Numbered from the stretch's first letter, positions 51,098 to 61,403 are shown. The stretch: DNA of 64,000 nt from Streptomyces sp. V3I8 (GCF_030817535.1 NZ_JAUSZL010000002.1:5890001-5954000); one strand, 5' to 3'. Numbers and translations are program-made. The notes: a model not told the origin generated them from the letters alone.

Positions 51098-54000
51098 TCA
51101 CGGCGGTCCTCGTGGCCCCCGGGCCGCGCGGCTCCCGCCTCCCCGGACCCGCGCTCGCGGAACGGCGTCCGCACGGTGGGCGGGTCGGGCTCCGGCCCCC
51201 GCCCCCCGGGCCCCCGGGCCGACACGGTCGGCCCGGCCCCACCCGGCACGAAGGGGGGCGGCGGCGCGCCCGGTGCTCCGGGAGCCCCGGATGCCTCGGG
51301 CGGGCCGGACGTTCCGGGTGTGCCATGCGTCCCGGACGTGCCGGGTGTCGCAGGCCCCGGGTACTCCCCCCGGGCCCGTTGCGGCAGGGGCGCCGTCGGG
51401 GCCTCGGAGGCCGGTGGCGGCGGGCTGCCGTACGGGCCGCCGGAACCCGGTGGCGGGGCGTCGGCGCCACCGGGCGGTGTACGCCGTCCCGCCGACCGTC
51501 ACCAGGCCCGCGAACAGCCCGACCAGCGCCAGCAGCTGGGCCGTGCGGCCGAACGCGCCGGCGCCCTCGGCGACCGGCTCCCCGGCGCCCGTCGCGGCGG
51601 CGATCCCCGCCCCCGCGAGCGCGAGGAACGCGAGGGGTACGAGCAGGGTGTGCCGCCGCCGGGCCAGCAGTGCCAGCAGCGGTACCAGCAGCGCGAGGAA
51701 CCCGGCGATCACGATCCCCACCAGGGTGAGCGCGACCGTGCCCAGGACCGGCCCGGGCGGGGGCGGTGCGGGCGACGGCCCGTCCGGGTTGGGCGAGCGG
51801 CGCCGCAGGAGCACGAGCCCGGCGAGCACCAGGACCGCGAGCCCGCCGCCGATCAGCCCGGCCTCGTACACCGTGGACGGTCCGTACGAGAGCTTGACCG
51901 TGCCGCCCTCGCCCGCCGGGATCCGCCAGCCCTGCTGCCAGCCGTCGAGCCGTACCGGGTCGAGCTCGCGGCCGTTCAGCGTGGCCTTCCAGCCGTCGTT
52001 GAAGTTCTCGTACGTCGTCAGGTAGGAGGCCGCGCCCGAACCCACGGTCACCTCGCGGCGGTCACCGAGCCAGTCCCGTATGCCCAGTTCACGCTCCAGG
52101 GCGGTGGGTGTGGTGAGCGCGCCGCGGGTCAGTGTCACGTCGGCGACGGCCAGCGGTCCCGCGTCACCCGCCTCGACCCGGTGGTTGCCCGTGCCGAGCG
52201 ACAACTCGTCCCCGGTCCTGCCTTCCTGGCAGAGCGTCAGCTGCACGGGCCGCCGCTCCACGAGGTCCCCCACCGTGCCCTCGGCACTCGTCTCGTACAG
52301 CTCGTCGTCGACGGCCAGTGTCGGCCCCTTCCCGCAGGGCAGCTCGAAGGGGCGGGAGGCGACGGCCACCGGGGTGCGGTACCGGTCGGTCAGGGCCGGA
52401 ACGTACGCCTCGGTCAGGCCGACCGGCAGTTGCAGGTCCTCGTCGGCGAGCGGATTGTGGACGGTCAGCGGAGCCGTCTCGGTGACGGTGATCTCGAGCC
52501 GGTCCGTGGTGATCGGCTCGAAGCGGACGAGGCCGTTCTCGTCGACACCCGCGACGGCCGCGCCGTCCGGGGAGCTGATGTTCACCTCGGTGGGCCGGGT
52601 GGACAGTCCGCCGGCCGGGGCGAGGACGACCTCGCCCACGGCCTGCTTGTCCGGCCAGCTCAGCCGGACGGTCGGGTCGTCACCGGCGATCCACGCGGTG
52701 GTCAGGTCGCCGTCGGTGAGGTTGCGCGGTGACAGGCCGGTGCCGAGACGGGCGGTCGAGCCGGCGCTCGCGGTGACGCGGTCGCGCTGCTCGGGCGCCA
52801 CGTCGTACAGCAGCGTGTCGAGCGCGTCGCCCGGTACGGGGATCGCGCTCGCCGCCACCGTGTACGTGCCGGCCGACCGCGAGGTCCAGCGGCGGTGCAG
52901 TCCGGTCTCCGTGCCCGTCGGGGAGAAGCTGCCCGGGTCGGTGGCCCGGTGCAGGGAGATCGTCTCGGCGGCCGCGTCGGCGCCCTCGGCGTCCCTCGGG
53001 AGCCGCAGCAGCCGGGTCACCTGGACGTCCGGGACGCCGATCTCGGAGAAGCCCGCGCCGGACAGCCCGGCGTGCCGGGCGGTCGAGTCGACGACGGTGA
53101 CCTTCAGCCAACTCGTCGGGCCCTCGGGTGCCTTGATGCGCTGCCGTGACCCGTCGGCCCGCAGTGTGCTGGTCCGCGAGCCGCGTTCGGTCTGCACGCG
53201 CACCCGGGTCGGAGCCGAGCGCACGCTCTGCTGCGGCAGCGGGGTGACCCGGATCGATGACGGGATCTCGGTCTTCTCCGTGAAGCCGATGCGCAGCCAC
53301 TGCCCGTCGGCCGAGCCCACCGCGCCCTCGGCCCACGCCGTGTCGGGGTTGCCGTCGAAGGCGTTCACCGGGTCGTACTGCGGAAGGTGGTACAGCCAGT
53401 TGCCGCTCGACGACGCGGTCACCGAGCGCGCCCCGCGCAGCTCGGCCACCGTCTGGTGCCGTATCCCGTCCGTCGGCAGGATCTGGTGCGGCTCCTCCCC
53501 GGCGTCCTGGTAGCTGCCGGAGTGGTTGCGTTCGCCACGGGTGTACGTGTACGAGGTGTTGCTGTCGACCAGGCCGAACCGGGTGTCGGCGCGCCGCAGC
53601 CCGTCCCCCACCACCTGCAGGCCGGGGGTGCCGAGGCCGGGATGGCTGTCGCCGGTCAGCACGGTCGCCCGGGCCCGCAGCGCGGGGTCGGCGGCCAGCG
53701 GCAGCAGCGCCTCGGGTCCGCCGGACACGACGGCCGTGTCGGCGACGGACTTCAGCCCGGCCTGGCCGGGCCGCGGCACGTCGGCGGCGGGCTCGTAGAT
53801 CTCGACGGCCCGCTGGCGCGGGTAGAGCCCCTCCACCTGGACGGGGGTGTTCTCCGCGATGCGCCCGTCCGTCATCAGCGGGCCGAATCCGGTCGTGCGC
53901 CGGTAGCCCGACTCCTCCAGGGTCCGCTTGACGGTCACGGTCGGCAGGTGGCCGAGCTGGTCGGGGTCGAGGTCGTTGCGCACGACGACGTAGTGGACAC

Positions 54001-55598
54001 CGGCCCGGCCCAGGTAGTCGCCGAGGCCCGGGACCGCGCCGCCCGTCAGCAGGGCCTGCTGGACCGCGTCCATCGCGCGCCGGTTGCCGGGGGTGCCGAA
54101 CGGCACGTAGTCCCGCTGGGCCCAGCGGGAGCCGGCGAGCACGTCGAGGGGCTGGTCGATGGGGTCGCCCCAGGTGTAGAGGCCGTGCGCGGTGGCGGGC
54201 ACGACGAGGGCGCGGGAGTCCGGCGAGTACTTCTCCAGCCAGCCCGCCGTGGTCTTCCAGTACTTCGGCAGCTCCTGGAACGAACCCGGCTGCAGGATCG
54301 ACCCGTTGAGGTAGGGCCAGGCCAGTCCGGGAAGGACGAGGACCGCCGCGACCAGGGGCGCGTACCGGCGGCCGCGTACCGGACGGGCGCCCCGGGTCCG
54401 GGCGGCGACCTCGGCCAGGTGCGCCAGCCCGAGGGACAGCGCGAGGGCGGGCCCGGTCTGGAACTTGTAGATGTTGCGGAAGGGGACGAGCCAGCCGTCC
54501 AGCCAGCCCTGGACCACCCCGTGGAAGGGCGCGCCGAACGAACCGCCGTACCCGGCCAGGGTGATGAGCGCGGCGGTCAGCACGGTCAGCACCAGCCAGC
54601 GCCGCTCGGGCACGTCCCGCCGGGCCAGTCCGGCGAGGCCGAGGCCGGCGGCCAGCGCCGAGGAGACGACGGCGACCACCGAGGCCGTCACGGTCCAGCC
54701 GGCCGGCAGCCAGGCCTCGTTGAAGTGCAGGTAGGCGACCCAGTTGCCGGCGCCGCGCAGGGACTCCGTCGCTGACATGGTGTCCGTGGTGGTGCGCGCG
54801 CTCTCCACGTACGGGAGGAAGTTCTCGCCGTAGACGCCGAGCAGCAGCAGCGGTACGACCCACCAGGCCGTCGCCAGGAGTACGCCCGGCACCCACCAGG
54901 CGATGAGTCCGCGCTGCCGTGGACCGCGCGGGCGGGACAGCAGGTACAGGCCGACCGGCAGCAGGGAGGCCAGGGTCGAGGCCGCGTTGACCCCGCCCAT
55001 GAAGGGGATGACCAGCGCCGAGCGCAGGGCGGCGACCCGGGCGCTGTACCGGTCGTCGGTCAGCGGGAGCAGCACCCACGGCAGGAAGGCGCCCGGGAGC
55101 GCGGCGGCCGAGGTCGAGCCGACGACGATCGTGAACACCGGCCACAGCGCGTAGACCACCGCGCCGAGCAGCCGGGACGCGGAACCGCCGACGCCCAGCC
55201 GCTCCGCGAGCCGCAGCGCGCCCCAGAAGGCGACCGACACGACGATCGACATCCACAGCCGCTCGGACAGCCACACCGGCAGGCTGACCAGGTCCGTCAG
55301 CCAGTAGTACGGCAGCATCGGGAAGGCGTAGCCGACGTACTGGTCCGCGATGCCGCCGAAACCGCCCTGGTCGTGCCAGAGCTGGCCGAGGTCGGACAGG
55401 AACCGCCCGGGGTCGAGTGCGACCCCGAGCTTCGTGTCGAAGGTCTGCCGGCCCGGGTCCACGGCCAGGGAACAGCACGAGGACCACGGCCCAGAACCCC
55501 AGCAGCCACCGCTTCGACCGGGGCCCCCGCTCGGGGCCGGGGTCCGGGGCGAGGGGGCGGGTCGCCGCCGGGGGAGGGGCCTGGACCGTGCTGGTCAT
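51098..55598 (-). CDS. AftD-like alpha-arabinofuranosyltransferase (GT-C), apparent 5-prime frameshift
   Basis: A 1500-residue-class polytopic membrane enzyme of the DUF3367/AftD family. The continuous frame is 51098-55462; it starts abruptly at DPGRQTFDTKLGVALDPGRF, without the first membrane helix. The true start is the ATG at 55598 (MTSTVQAPPPAA), ATGA-coupled to the upstream gene; its frame encodes KRWLLGFWAVVLVLF, then runs out of frame at GGG 55468-55470. Removing one C on the coding strand restores continuity into LAVDPGRQ. Segments: about 12 membrane helices in the first 430 residues, an extracytoplasmic domain with discoidin-like modules (VNAFDGNPDTAWAEG), C-terminal helices and a Gly/Pro tail. 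A second frame question exists at the 3-prime end. Transfers arabinofuranose to a cell-wall glycan in relatives. Confidence 0.8.
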
Positions 55599-56422
55599 GG
55601 ACACCGCCGGAGGATGAGGAGGAGGTTCCAGGTGGCGAACTCGCGCAGTCCCGGCGCCCGGGCGACGGCCTGGGCGAGGAACGGCCAGTAGCGGGAGCGC
55701 GCCGAGACGACCAGGACGTCGTCCCGGGCGCGCACCTGCCGCAGGGTGGTTCCGATGTGCACGGCGAAGAGGTTCTCGCCGAGGGTGTGCTTGGCGGGCC
55801 GGCCCGTACGGCGCCGGTAGCGGGCGCGGGCCCGCTCGGCACCGAGATAGTGCCAGGGCGCCCATTCGTGACCGCCCCACGGGGACAGCCAGTTGGTGAA
55901 CGACACGTAGATCAGTCCGCCGGGCCGGGTGACGCGGACCAGCTCGCTGAGGAAGGTCTGCGGGTCGGCGACGTGCTCCAGCACGTTGGAGGAGAAGCAG
56001 ACGTCGGCCACCCCGTCCGCGAGCGGCAGCAGGTATCCGTCGGCGACGACGGACCCCTGCGGCGGCTCGGGACCCAGCTCACGCACGTCGGGCTCGAAGA
56101 GGTGGCCGTGCGCGCCGCGCCGGCGGAACTCCGCGGTGAAATAGCCGCCCCCGCCGCCCACGTCCACGACGGTCCGGCCCCGCACCGGGCCGTCGTACGC
56201 CTCGACCTGGTCGGCGGCGTCGCGGGCGAGCAGCGAGTAGCAGGCCCCGGGGTCGTCCTGCTCGTGGCGGAAGGCGCGCAGGAGCGCGAGGGAGCGGCGC
56301 AGCGAGGGGTCCCGCAGACCGGTGCCGGGCCCGGGGGCCGCGCCCCGGAGCCGAAGGCGCTGCCGCCGGGGCGTCCCCTGCCGGGGGAGCTGCCGCCGTG
56401 CGGACCTCCGCCGCAGGATCAT
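55595..56422 (-). CDS. Class I SAM-dependent methyltransferase
   Basis: A 275-residue protein starting at the ATG at 56422, which overlaps the glycosyltransferase stop as ATGA. TVVDVGGGGGYFTAEFRRRG is motif I, FEPDVRELG motif II, CFSSNVLEHVADPQTFLSELVRVTRPGG motifs III-IV, followed by a region typical of lipopolysaccharide-type sugar methyltransferases (YVSFTNWLSPWGGHEWAPWHY). The N-terminal 35 residues are very basic. Its own stop overlaps the AftD-like start as ATGA. The open frame beyond 56422 is antiparallel shadow. Confidence 0.85.
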   Translation of the reverse strand: MILRRRSARRQLPRQGTPRRQRLRLRGAAPGPGTGLRDPSLRRSLALLRAFRHEQDDPGACYSLLARDAADQVEAYDGPVRGRTVVDVGGGGGYFTAEFRRRGAHGHLFEPDVRELGPEPPQGSVVADGYLLPLADGVADVCFSSNVLEHVADPQTFLSELVRVTRPGGLIYVSFTNWLSPWGGHEWAPWHYLGAERARARYRRRTGRPAKHTLGENLFAVHIGTTLRQVRARDDVLVVSARSRYWPFLAQAVARAPGLREFATWNLLLILRRCP

Positions 56423-57570
56423 GGTGTCCAGCCCTTCACCGCCTCGGCGGCCACCGCTCCGAACTGGCGTACCGTGCGGCTCCAGCGGTACTGGGCGGCG
56501 CGGTCGCCGGCCGCCCGGCCCAGCAGGGTGCGGCGGTGGGCGGACAGCGCGAGGGCGCACCAGGCCGCGGCGAACGAGGACTCGCCGCGGGCCAGCAGGC
56601 CCGTCTCGCCGTCCACGATCGAGTCGCGCAGGCCGGGTACGTCGAAGGCGATGGCCGGCGTCCCGCGGGCCGCGGCCTCCGTCACCACCAGGCCCCATCC
56701 CTCCACGGCGGAGGGGTGCAGCAGCAGCCAGGCGGCACAGAGCAGACGGTGCTTCTCGGCCTCGCCGACGTGTCCGGTGAACTCGACGCCGGGGCCCGCG
56801 AGATGCTGGAGGCGGGCGCGCTCGGGGCCGTCGCCGACGATCACCAGCCGGCCGCCGGTGACCGGGCGGACCCGTTCCCACAGGCGCAGCAGCAGGTCGA
56901 TCCGCTTGTACTCGACGAGCCGTCCCATGGCCAGGAACATCGGCTCCGGTGAGCGCGGGGCGGGCGGGCCGGGCTCCTCCACGCCGTTGTGCACGATCCG
57001 GATGCGCTCGCGCTCGACCCCGAGCGCGTGCAGGGCCTGCGCCGTCGACGGGGAGACGGCGACCAGCAGGCCGTGGCGCTGCGCGCCCGCCAGGGCCCAG
57101 TGCTCGAGTCTTCGTCCGAGCCGGGCGGCGGGTGCCAGCGGTCCGCCGAACCGCATCCGCCACAGGTCGGTGTGCACGTGGTTGACGAGACGCAGGGTCG
57201 GTCCCCGGTGCCACAGCGGTGCCAGGTACGGCATGCCGTTGCAGACCTCGACGAGCAGGTCGCAGTCGCCGACCCGGCGCTGGAACGTCGATCTGGCGCG
57301 CAGGTAGTGGCCGAGGTCGCCGCCGGCCGACACGACGCGGTAGTCGCGGTAGGACGCGGGGCCGCCGCACAGCAGGGTGACCTGGTGGCCCAGGTGGGTC
57401 AGCCCCTCGGCGAGTCTGTCGACGAGGAGTTCACTGCCGCCCGCGGCTTCGTTGCCGAAGTCACGACGGGCGAGGAAGACGATGCGGCGCGGCTGTGGGG
57501 GAAGCGCCGGGTGTCGCTGCGCTGAGCTGGGGAAGGCGGCGCGCAACGACGAAGGCACGTGCTGGGGCAT
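56419..57570 (-). CDS. Family 4 glycosyltransferase
   Basis: A 383-residue GT-B enzyme. The N-terminal domain starts RRIVFLARRDFGNEAAGGSELLVDRLAEGL; the donor domain has FLAMGRLVEYKRIDLLLRLW and VIVGDGPERARLQ, and the GT4 E-x7-E motif occurs as SAVEGWGLVVTEAAARG. It would transfer a nucleotide- or lipid-linked sugar at the cytoplasmic face. It is the first gene of the leftward glycan cluster, followed by coupled methyltransferase and AftD-like genes. Confidence 0.88.
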   Translation of the reverse strand: MPQHVPSSLRAAFPSSAQRHPALPPQPRRIVFLARRDFGNEAAGGSELLVDRLAEGLTHLGHQVTLLCGGPASYRDYRVVSAGGDLGHYLRARSTFQRRVGDCDLLVEVCNGMPYLAPLWHRGPTLRLVNHVHTDLWRMRFGGPLAPAARLGRRLEHWALAGAQRHGLLVAVSPSTAQALHALGVERERIRIVHNGVEEPGPPAPRSPEPMFLAMGRLVEYKRIDLLLRLWERVRPVTGGRLVIVGDGPERARLQHLAGPGVEFTGHVGEAEKHRLLCAAWLLLHPSAVEGWGLVVTEAAARGTPAIAFDVPGLRDSIVDGETGLLARGESSFAAAWCALALSAHRRTLLGRAAGDRAAQYRWSRTVRQFGAVAAEAVKGWTP

Positions 57571-57855
57571 GGGTGCTCCAACTCGTCTCGGGGTGCGGAA
57601 CCAGCGTGGGGGTGGGGGGTTGTCGGTACGGCTCGGGGCGTTCGACGGGTGATGAGCTCGACGAGCTCGGTGTGTGTGACGTGTGTGACGTGTGCGGTGT
57701 GTTCGGGCCGGTCGTTCTGTTCGGCGGAGGTCGGTGGTGGGGCCGTTCTGCCGGGACTTTCGGGACTTCGGTGGGGTGGACAGTTTTCGCCCGCTGGTTC
57801 GACGCGGCTACTCACCGAAGTGACAATTTCGGGGCTTTGTGCAACTGACGTGCCA

Positions 57856-58833
57856 TCACATCGTGAGCGGCTGCTGGGAGCTCTCGGGCGTGTCGGGACG
57901 CGGACGCCCACGTGCCACCAGAACGGCACCCACGGCAGCCAGGACGAATCCGGCGATTCCGGCACCCATCGGTACCGTGCGCCCCACCGTGCGCAGCAGG
58001 CCGCTGTCGGTGTCGGCGAGGTCCACCTGCTCCTTCTGGGTCTTGGGGGTGAACGCGATCCGCTTGCTGTCGAGCAGGACGACGGCGTCCTTCTTCCCGC
58101 CGGGTGCCCGGAGCGTCTTGCGGGGGCCGATCGCCGCGTAGACGATCCGGCCCGTGCGCTGGTCGGCGACCAGCTCGATGCCGTGGTTGGAGTACCACTC
58201 CTCGGCGAGCACCTGGCCGGCGTCCTCCACGCCCACGATCGCGCCCGGTACGAGCCGGGTGCCGGTCTTGGTCGGGGGCACGGTGCCGGTGAACCGGAGG
58301 CCCTCGTACCCCTGGATCCGCTTCTTGCCCCGGTAGGCCAGCGTGACGGTCGAGCCGAGCGTGTTGTCCCACCAGATGTACGGGCGTTCCTGCACGTCGA
58401 AGGGGAACTTGAGGTACGCCTCGCCCTCGAAGTAGGGCGTCTCCTCGCAGCAGTGGACGGGCTTGTTCGTCTTCCGGTCGGTCACCCAGCGCTCCAGGGT
58501 CCACTGGAGCGCGTCGTGCGGGTCGGCCGCGGGCAGCGACCCGGCGGTGTCGACGGACGTGGACACGTCCCACACCGCCCGGCCGCTCCTCTCGCTGTCG
58601 GCCACGTCGCCGCGGACCTGCCGGGTGATGGTGATCCGTTTGCCGCGGACGGTCTCGACCTCGTCGGTGTCGAAATAACTGCCCGTGCCGGTGAACACGG
58701 TCGTCGAGTCGATGTCGGTGGGCGTGCGCTGGGCGCGTGGTTCGACGTACCACGCGAACAGCGGGGCCAGTACGAGCAGGAAGACGCCCAAGCCCAGTAC
58801 GACCAGGGAGAAGGGTGTGGCGGTACGGCGCAT
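57856..58833 (-). CDS. DUF3068 (PorA-family) membrane protein
   Basis: A 325-residue protein with one N-terminal helix (FSLVVLGLGVFLLVLAPLFAWYV), a large extracytoplasmic beta region containing a Cys pair (PVHCCEET) and a C-terminal helix (GAGIAGFVLAAVGAVLV). The family is DUF3068, found in mycolata and Streptomyces and named after PorA annotations; the molecular function is unknown. The 285-base spacer to the glycosyltransferase gene contains short GTGTGTGAC repeats (57669-57690) and probably the cluster promoter. Confidence 0.82.
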   Translation of the reverse strand: MRRTATPFSLVVLGLGVFLLVLAPLFAWYVEPRAQRTPTDIDSTTVFTGTGSYFDTDEVETVRGKRITITRQVRGDVADSERSGRAVWDVSTSVDTAGSLPAADPHDALQWTLERWVTDRKTNKPVHCCEETPYFEGEAYLKFPFDVQERPYIWWDNTLGSTVTLAYRGKKRIQGYEGLRFTGTVPPTKTGTRLVPGAIVGVEDAGQVLAEEWYSNHGIELVADQRTGRIVYAAIGPRKTLRAPGGKKDAVVLLDSKRIAFTPKTQKEQVDLADTDSGLLRTVGRTVPMGAGIAGFVLAAVGAVLVARGRPRPDTPESSQQPLTM

Positions 58834-58933
58834 CCGGGCACTCCAAGGGCTCGTGGTGACACGGCGCGGACAGGGGCCGGCACGGTGGGGGAGGGTGCAG
58901 GTGCGGTATGGGCCGGGAACCGTAGGCGCACCC

Positions 58934-58948
58934 TTGACGAAGTGTCAA
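58934..58948. promoter_or_regulatory. TTGAC-GAAGT-GTCAA palindrome
   Basis: TTGAC (58934-58938) and GTCAA (58944-58948) form a perfect dyad around GAAGT, 101 bases upstream of the DUF3068 start and 105 bases upstream of the small gene. It overlaps a TTGAC -35-like sequence. Regulator unknown. Confidence 0.5.
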
Positions 58949-59053
58949 TGCGTTGCCGACACTGGGGACTTGCCGGACGGGACCGGTCGCGTCGGGAATG
59001 TTCCCGGCGGAGCGCCAGGGTGGGAGTGACCTCGACAGAGAGGCTGACCCGCG

Positions 59054-59206
59054 ATGCCCAGACCGCTCGCCGTCCTGCTGACCGTGGTGGCCGCCGCCGT
59101 GCTCGCCGTGGGCACCGCCCTCGGTGTCGTGGCGCTGCTCGACGCGACCCCCGACCAGCCGAACACGCCGCTCATCACCTACGAGACGGCCGGCCGGGAG
59201 CGCTGA
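59054..59206 (+). CDS. Small single-span membrane peptide (50 aa)
   Basis: A 50-residue peptide: basic start (MPRPLAVL), one hydrophobic helix rich in Val/Ala/Leu (residues 5-29), then a short polar tail ATPDQPNTPLITYETAG. Start ATG at 59054 has GAGAGG eight to ten bases upstream; the stop is two bases before the next start. The regulator gene that follows suggests cotranscription. Function unknown. Confidence 0.7.
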   Translation: MPRPLAVLLTVVAAAVLAVGTALGVVALLDATPDQPNTPLITYETAGRER

Positions 59207-59208
59207 CC

Positions 59209-60451
59209 ATGGTTCTTCGACAGGGAGCCGTCACCGTGCGCTCGGCCTGGCACGACGTACCGCTGCCGCAGGTGCGGCGGTTCGCCGCGCTCGCGATGGC
59301 CGAGGCACCCGTCCTCGCACAGGAGATCCTCCAGGAGATACGGCACGAGTACCCGCACCTGCCCGTGGTGCTCGACGACTCCGGCGAGCCGATGGCCCTG
59401 GTCGGGATCAGGCGGGCCATCGAGGTGTTCGTCCAGCACCTGGAGACCGCCGAGGGCCGGCCGCGGGTGCCACCCCGAGGTCTTCCAGGAATTCGGCCGC
59501 GGTGAGGGACTGGGCGGCCGCAGCCTCGACGCGCTCCAGGCGATCTACCGGCTCGGCGTCCGGCTCGCCTGGCGCCGGTTCGCCGAGATCGGGCAGCGCG
59601 TGGAGATACCGCCGCCCGCGATGTACGAGCTGGTCGACGCCGGTTACGAGTACCTGGACGGGCTCGTCGACCAGTCCGTACGGGGGTACGCCGAGGCCGC
59701 CGCCCGGCAGGCGGGGGAGCGGTTGCGGCTGCAGCGCGGGCTGATGGAGCTGCTGCTCGCCGAGCACCACCGGGACGATCCGGCCGGGGCGCTCGCGGAG
59801 CGGGCCGCGCGGATCGGGTGGCCGCTGCCCGGCAAGGTCGCGGTCGGCGTGCTGCTGCGGCCGGCCCGGGAGGCCGTCGCGCCCGCCGTGGGTCAGGGCG
59901 TCCTGCTGGACATGGAGTACGAGCAGCCCCGCATGGTCGTGCCCGAGCCCGGCGCCGCCGGGCGCCCCGAACTGCTGCACCGGGCGCTGGCCGGCTGGGC
60001 GGGCGCGATCGGCCCGCCCGTGCCGCTGGCCGACGCGGCGAAGTCGCTGCGCTGGGCGGAGGCGGCGGTACGGCTGATGGAGCGGGGACTGCTGCCGGCG
60101 GGGGAGGTGCTGTACTGCACCGAGCACACCGAGGCGCTGGTCCTCCTGCAGCCCGAGGAGCTGATCGACGACCTGGCCCTGCGGTGTCTGGAGCCGCTCG
60201 CCCACTGCGGCCCCACGCACGGGCGGCGGCTCGCCGAGACGATGCTGGCCTGGCTGGAGACGCGGGGCGGGGCCCCCGAGGTGGCGGCGCGGCTGGGGGT
60301 CCATCCGCAGACCGTGCGGTACCGCCTCCGGCAGATCCGCGAGCTGTGGGGGGACGAGGTGGACGATCCGGACCGGCGCTTCGAACTGGAGCTGGTGCTT
60401 CGCGCCCAGCGGTTACGGGGTGAGCTGGGTGACCCCCGGGCCCGGCGCTGA
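59209..60451 (+). pseudogene. PucR-type regulator gene broken by an apparent +1 frameshift
   Basis: The first frame (59209-59505) encodes an N-terminal helical domain and stops at TGA after RVPPRGLPGIRPR. Shifting by one base at CC 59470-59471 restores a continuous protein of about 413 residues: HPEVFQEFGRGEGLGGRSLDALQ follows naturally, then the long helical region and the C-terminal PucR helix-turn-helix (ARLGVHPQTVRYRLRQIRELWG). One extra C is the simplest explanation. A TTA leucine codon at 60413-60415, 12 codons from the end, would make it bldA-dependent. Either the gene is inactive here, or the base is an assembly error. It lies after the 50-residue membrane peptide gene. Confidence 0.75.
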
Positions 60452-60573
60452 GAACACCTTTCCCACCCGCCTGCCCACCCGCCCGCCTGTTCGCGGCGGG
60501 TCCACCGGCGGGTCCGCCGGCGGGGCCCCCCGGCGCGCGCCCATTGCCCGGTCCTTGCCCATGTGAGTAGCCT

Positions 60574-60612
60574 GTGTTCGCTATGCCGATCGGCTGTTGA
60601 AATTTCGAACAC
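60574..60612 (+). promoter_or_regulatory. Candidate IclR operator upstream of its own gene
   Basis: GTGTTCG (60574-60580) and CGAACAC (60606-60612) form an inverted pair; the right half is within TTGAAATTTCGAACAC. The same TGAAAT(C/T)TCGAAC core recurs before the ABC transporter gene at 62449. Confidence 0.65.
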
Positions 60613-60629
60613 AAGGGAGGGGGCCAGTT

Positions 60630-61403
60630 GTGGGACGCCTCGTACCTGCCGTAACCAGGGCTCTCGACATACTCGAGCTCTTCCTCGACGGGGACGGCAC
60701 ACTCTCCGCCCCCGACATCGTGCGCCGGCTCCAGCTGCCGCGTACCACCGTGCACGAGCTGGTGACGACCCTCGCGGCCCGCTCGTACATCACGCCCGTA
60801 CCGGGCCAGCCGGGACGTTACCGGCTCGGCGTGCGGCCGTACCAGCTCGGCAGCCGCTACGCCGAGCAGCTGGACCTGGCCGCCGAGGGCCAGCAGGTCG
60901 CCCGGTCCGTCGCGGAGACCTGCGACGAGACCGTGCACGTGGCGATCCTCGAGGGCACGGACGTCATCTACATCGCCAAGGTCGACTCCACGCACGCCGT
61001 GCGCATGGTGTCCGCCGCCGGCCGCCGCCTCCCCGCGCACTGCACCTCCGTGGGCAAGATGCTGCTCGCCTCGCTGTCCGGGCCCGAGCTGACCTCGCGG
61101 ATCCCCGACGACGCCGACCTGATCCGGATGACGCCGAACAGCATCACCGACCCGGCCGCCCTGCGCGAGGCCCTGGACGGGATCCGCTCCCGCGGCGTCG
61201 CGGTGGAGAGCCGTGAGTCGAACCCCGACGTCAGCTGTGTCGCCGCGCCGGTGCGCGACCGCACGGGCCAGGTCGTGGCCGCGCTCTCCATCTCCGTGCC
61301 GATGATCCGCTGGAGCGAGGACCGCCGGGCCGAGCTGGAGCAGCTCGCCGCCAAGGGCGCGGCCGAGCTGTCGGAGCGGCTCGGACACCGGAGCGTGGGA
61401 TGA
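60630..61403 (+). CDS. IclR-family regulator
   Basis: A 257-residue protein with GTG start at 60630 after GGGAGGGGG. An N-terminal winged helix (ALDILELFLDGDGTLSAPDIVRRLQLPRTTVHELV) precedes the effector-binding domain (AETCDETVHVAILEGTDVIYIAKVDSTHAVRMVS, LPAHCTSVGKMLLA, ISVPMIRW). It overlaps the SMP-30-like gene as ATGA, and the operator-like motif at its own promoter recurs before the ABC importer. It probably senses a sugar-acid or lactone and controls both genes. Confidence 0.9.
   Translation: MGRLVPAVTRALDILELFLDGDGTLSAPDIVRRLQLPRTTVHELVTTLAARSYITPVPGQPGRYRLGVRPYQLGSRYAEQLDLAAEGQQVARSVAETCDETVHVAILEGTDVIYIAKVDSTHAVRMVSAAGRRLPAHCTSVGKMLLASLSGPELTSRIPDDADLIRMTPNSITDPAALREALDGIRSRGVAVESRESNPDVSCVAAPVRDRTGQVVAALSISVPMIRWSEDRRAELEQLAAKGAAELSERLGHRSVG

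Noticed and set aside
46290..58833. Secondary-metabolite NRPS cluster because of the condensation-type gene
   Set aside because: No adenylation, carrier or thioesterase domains; neighbours are glycan-type genes.
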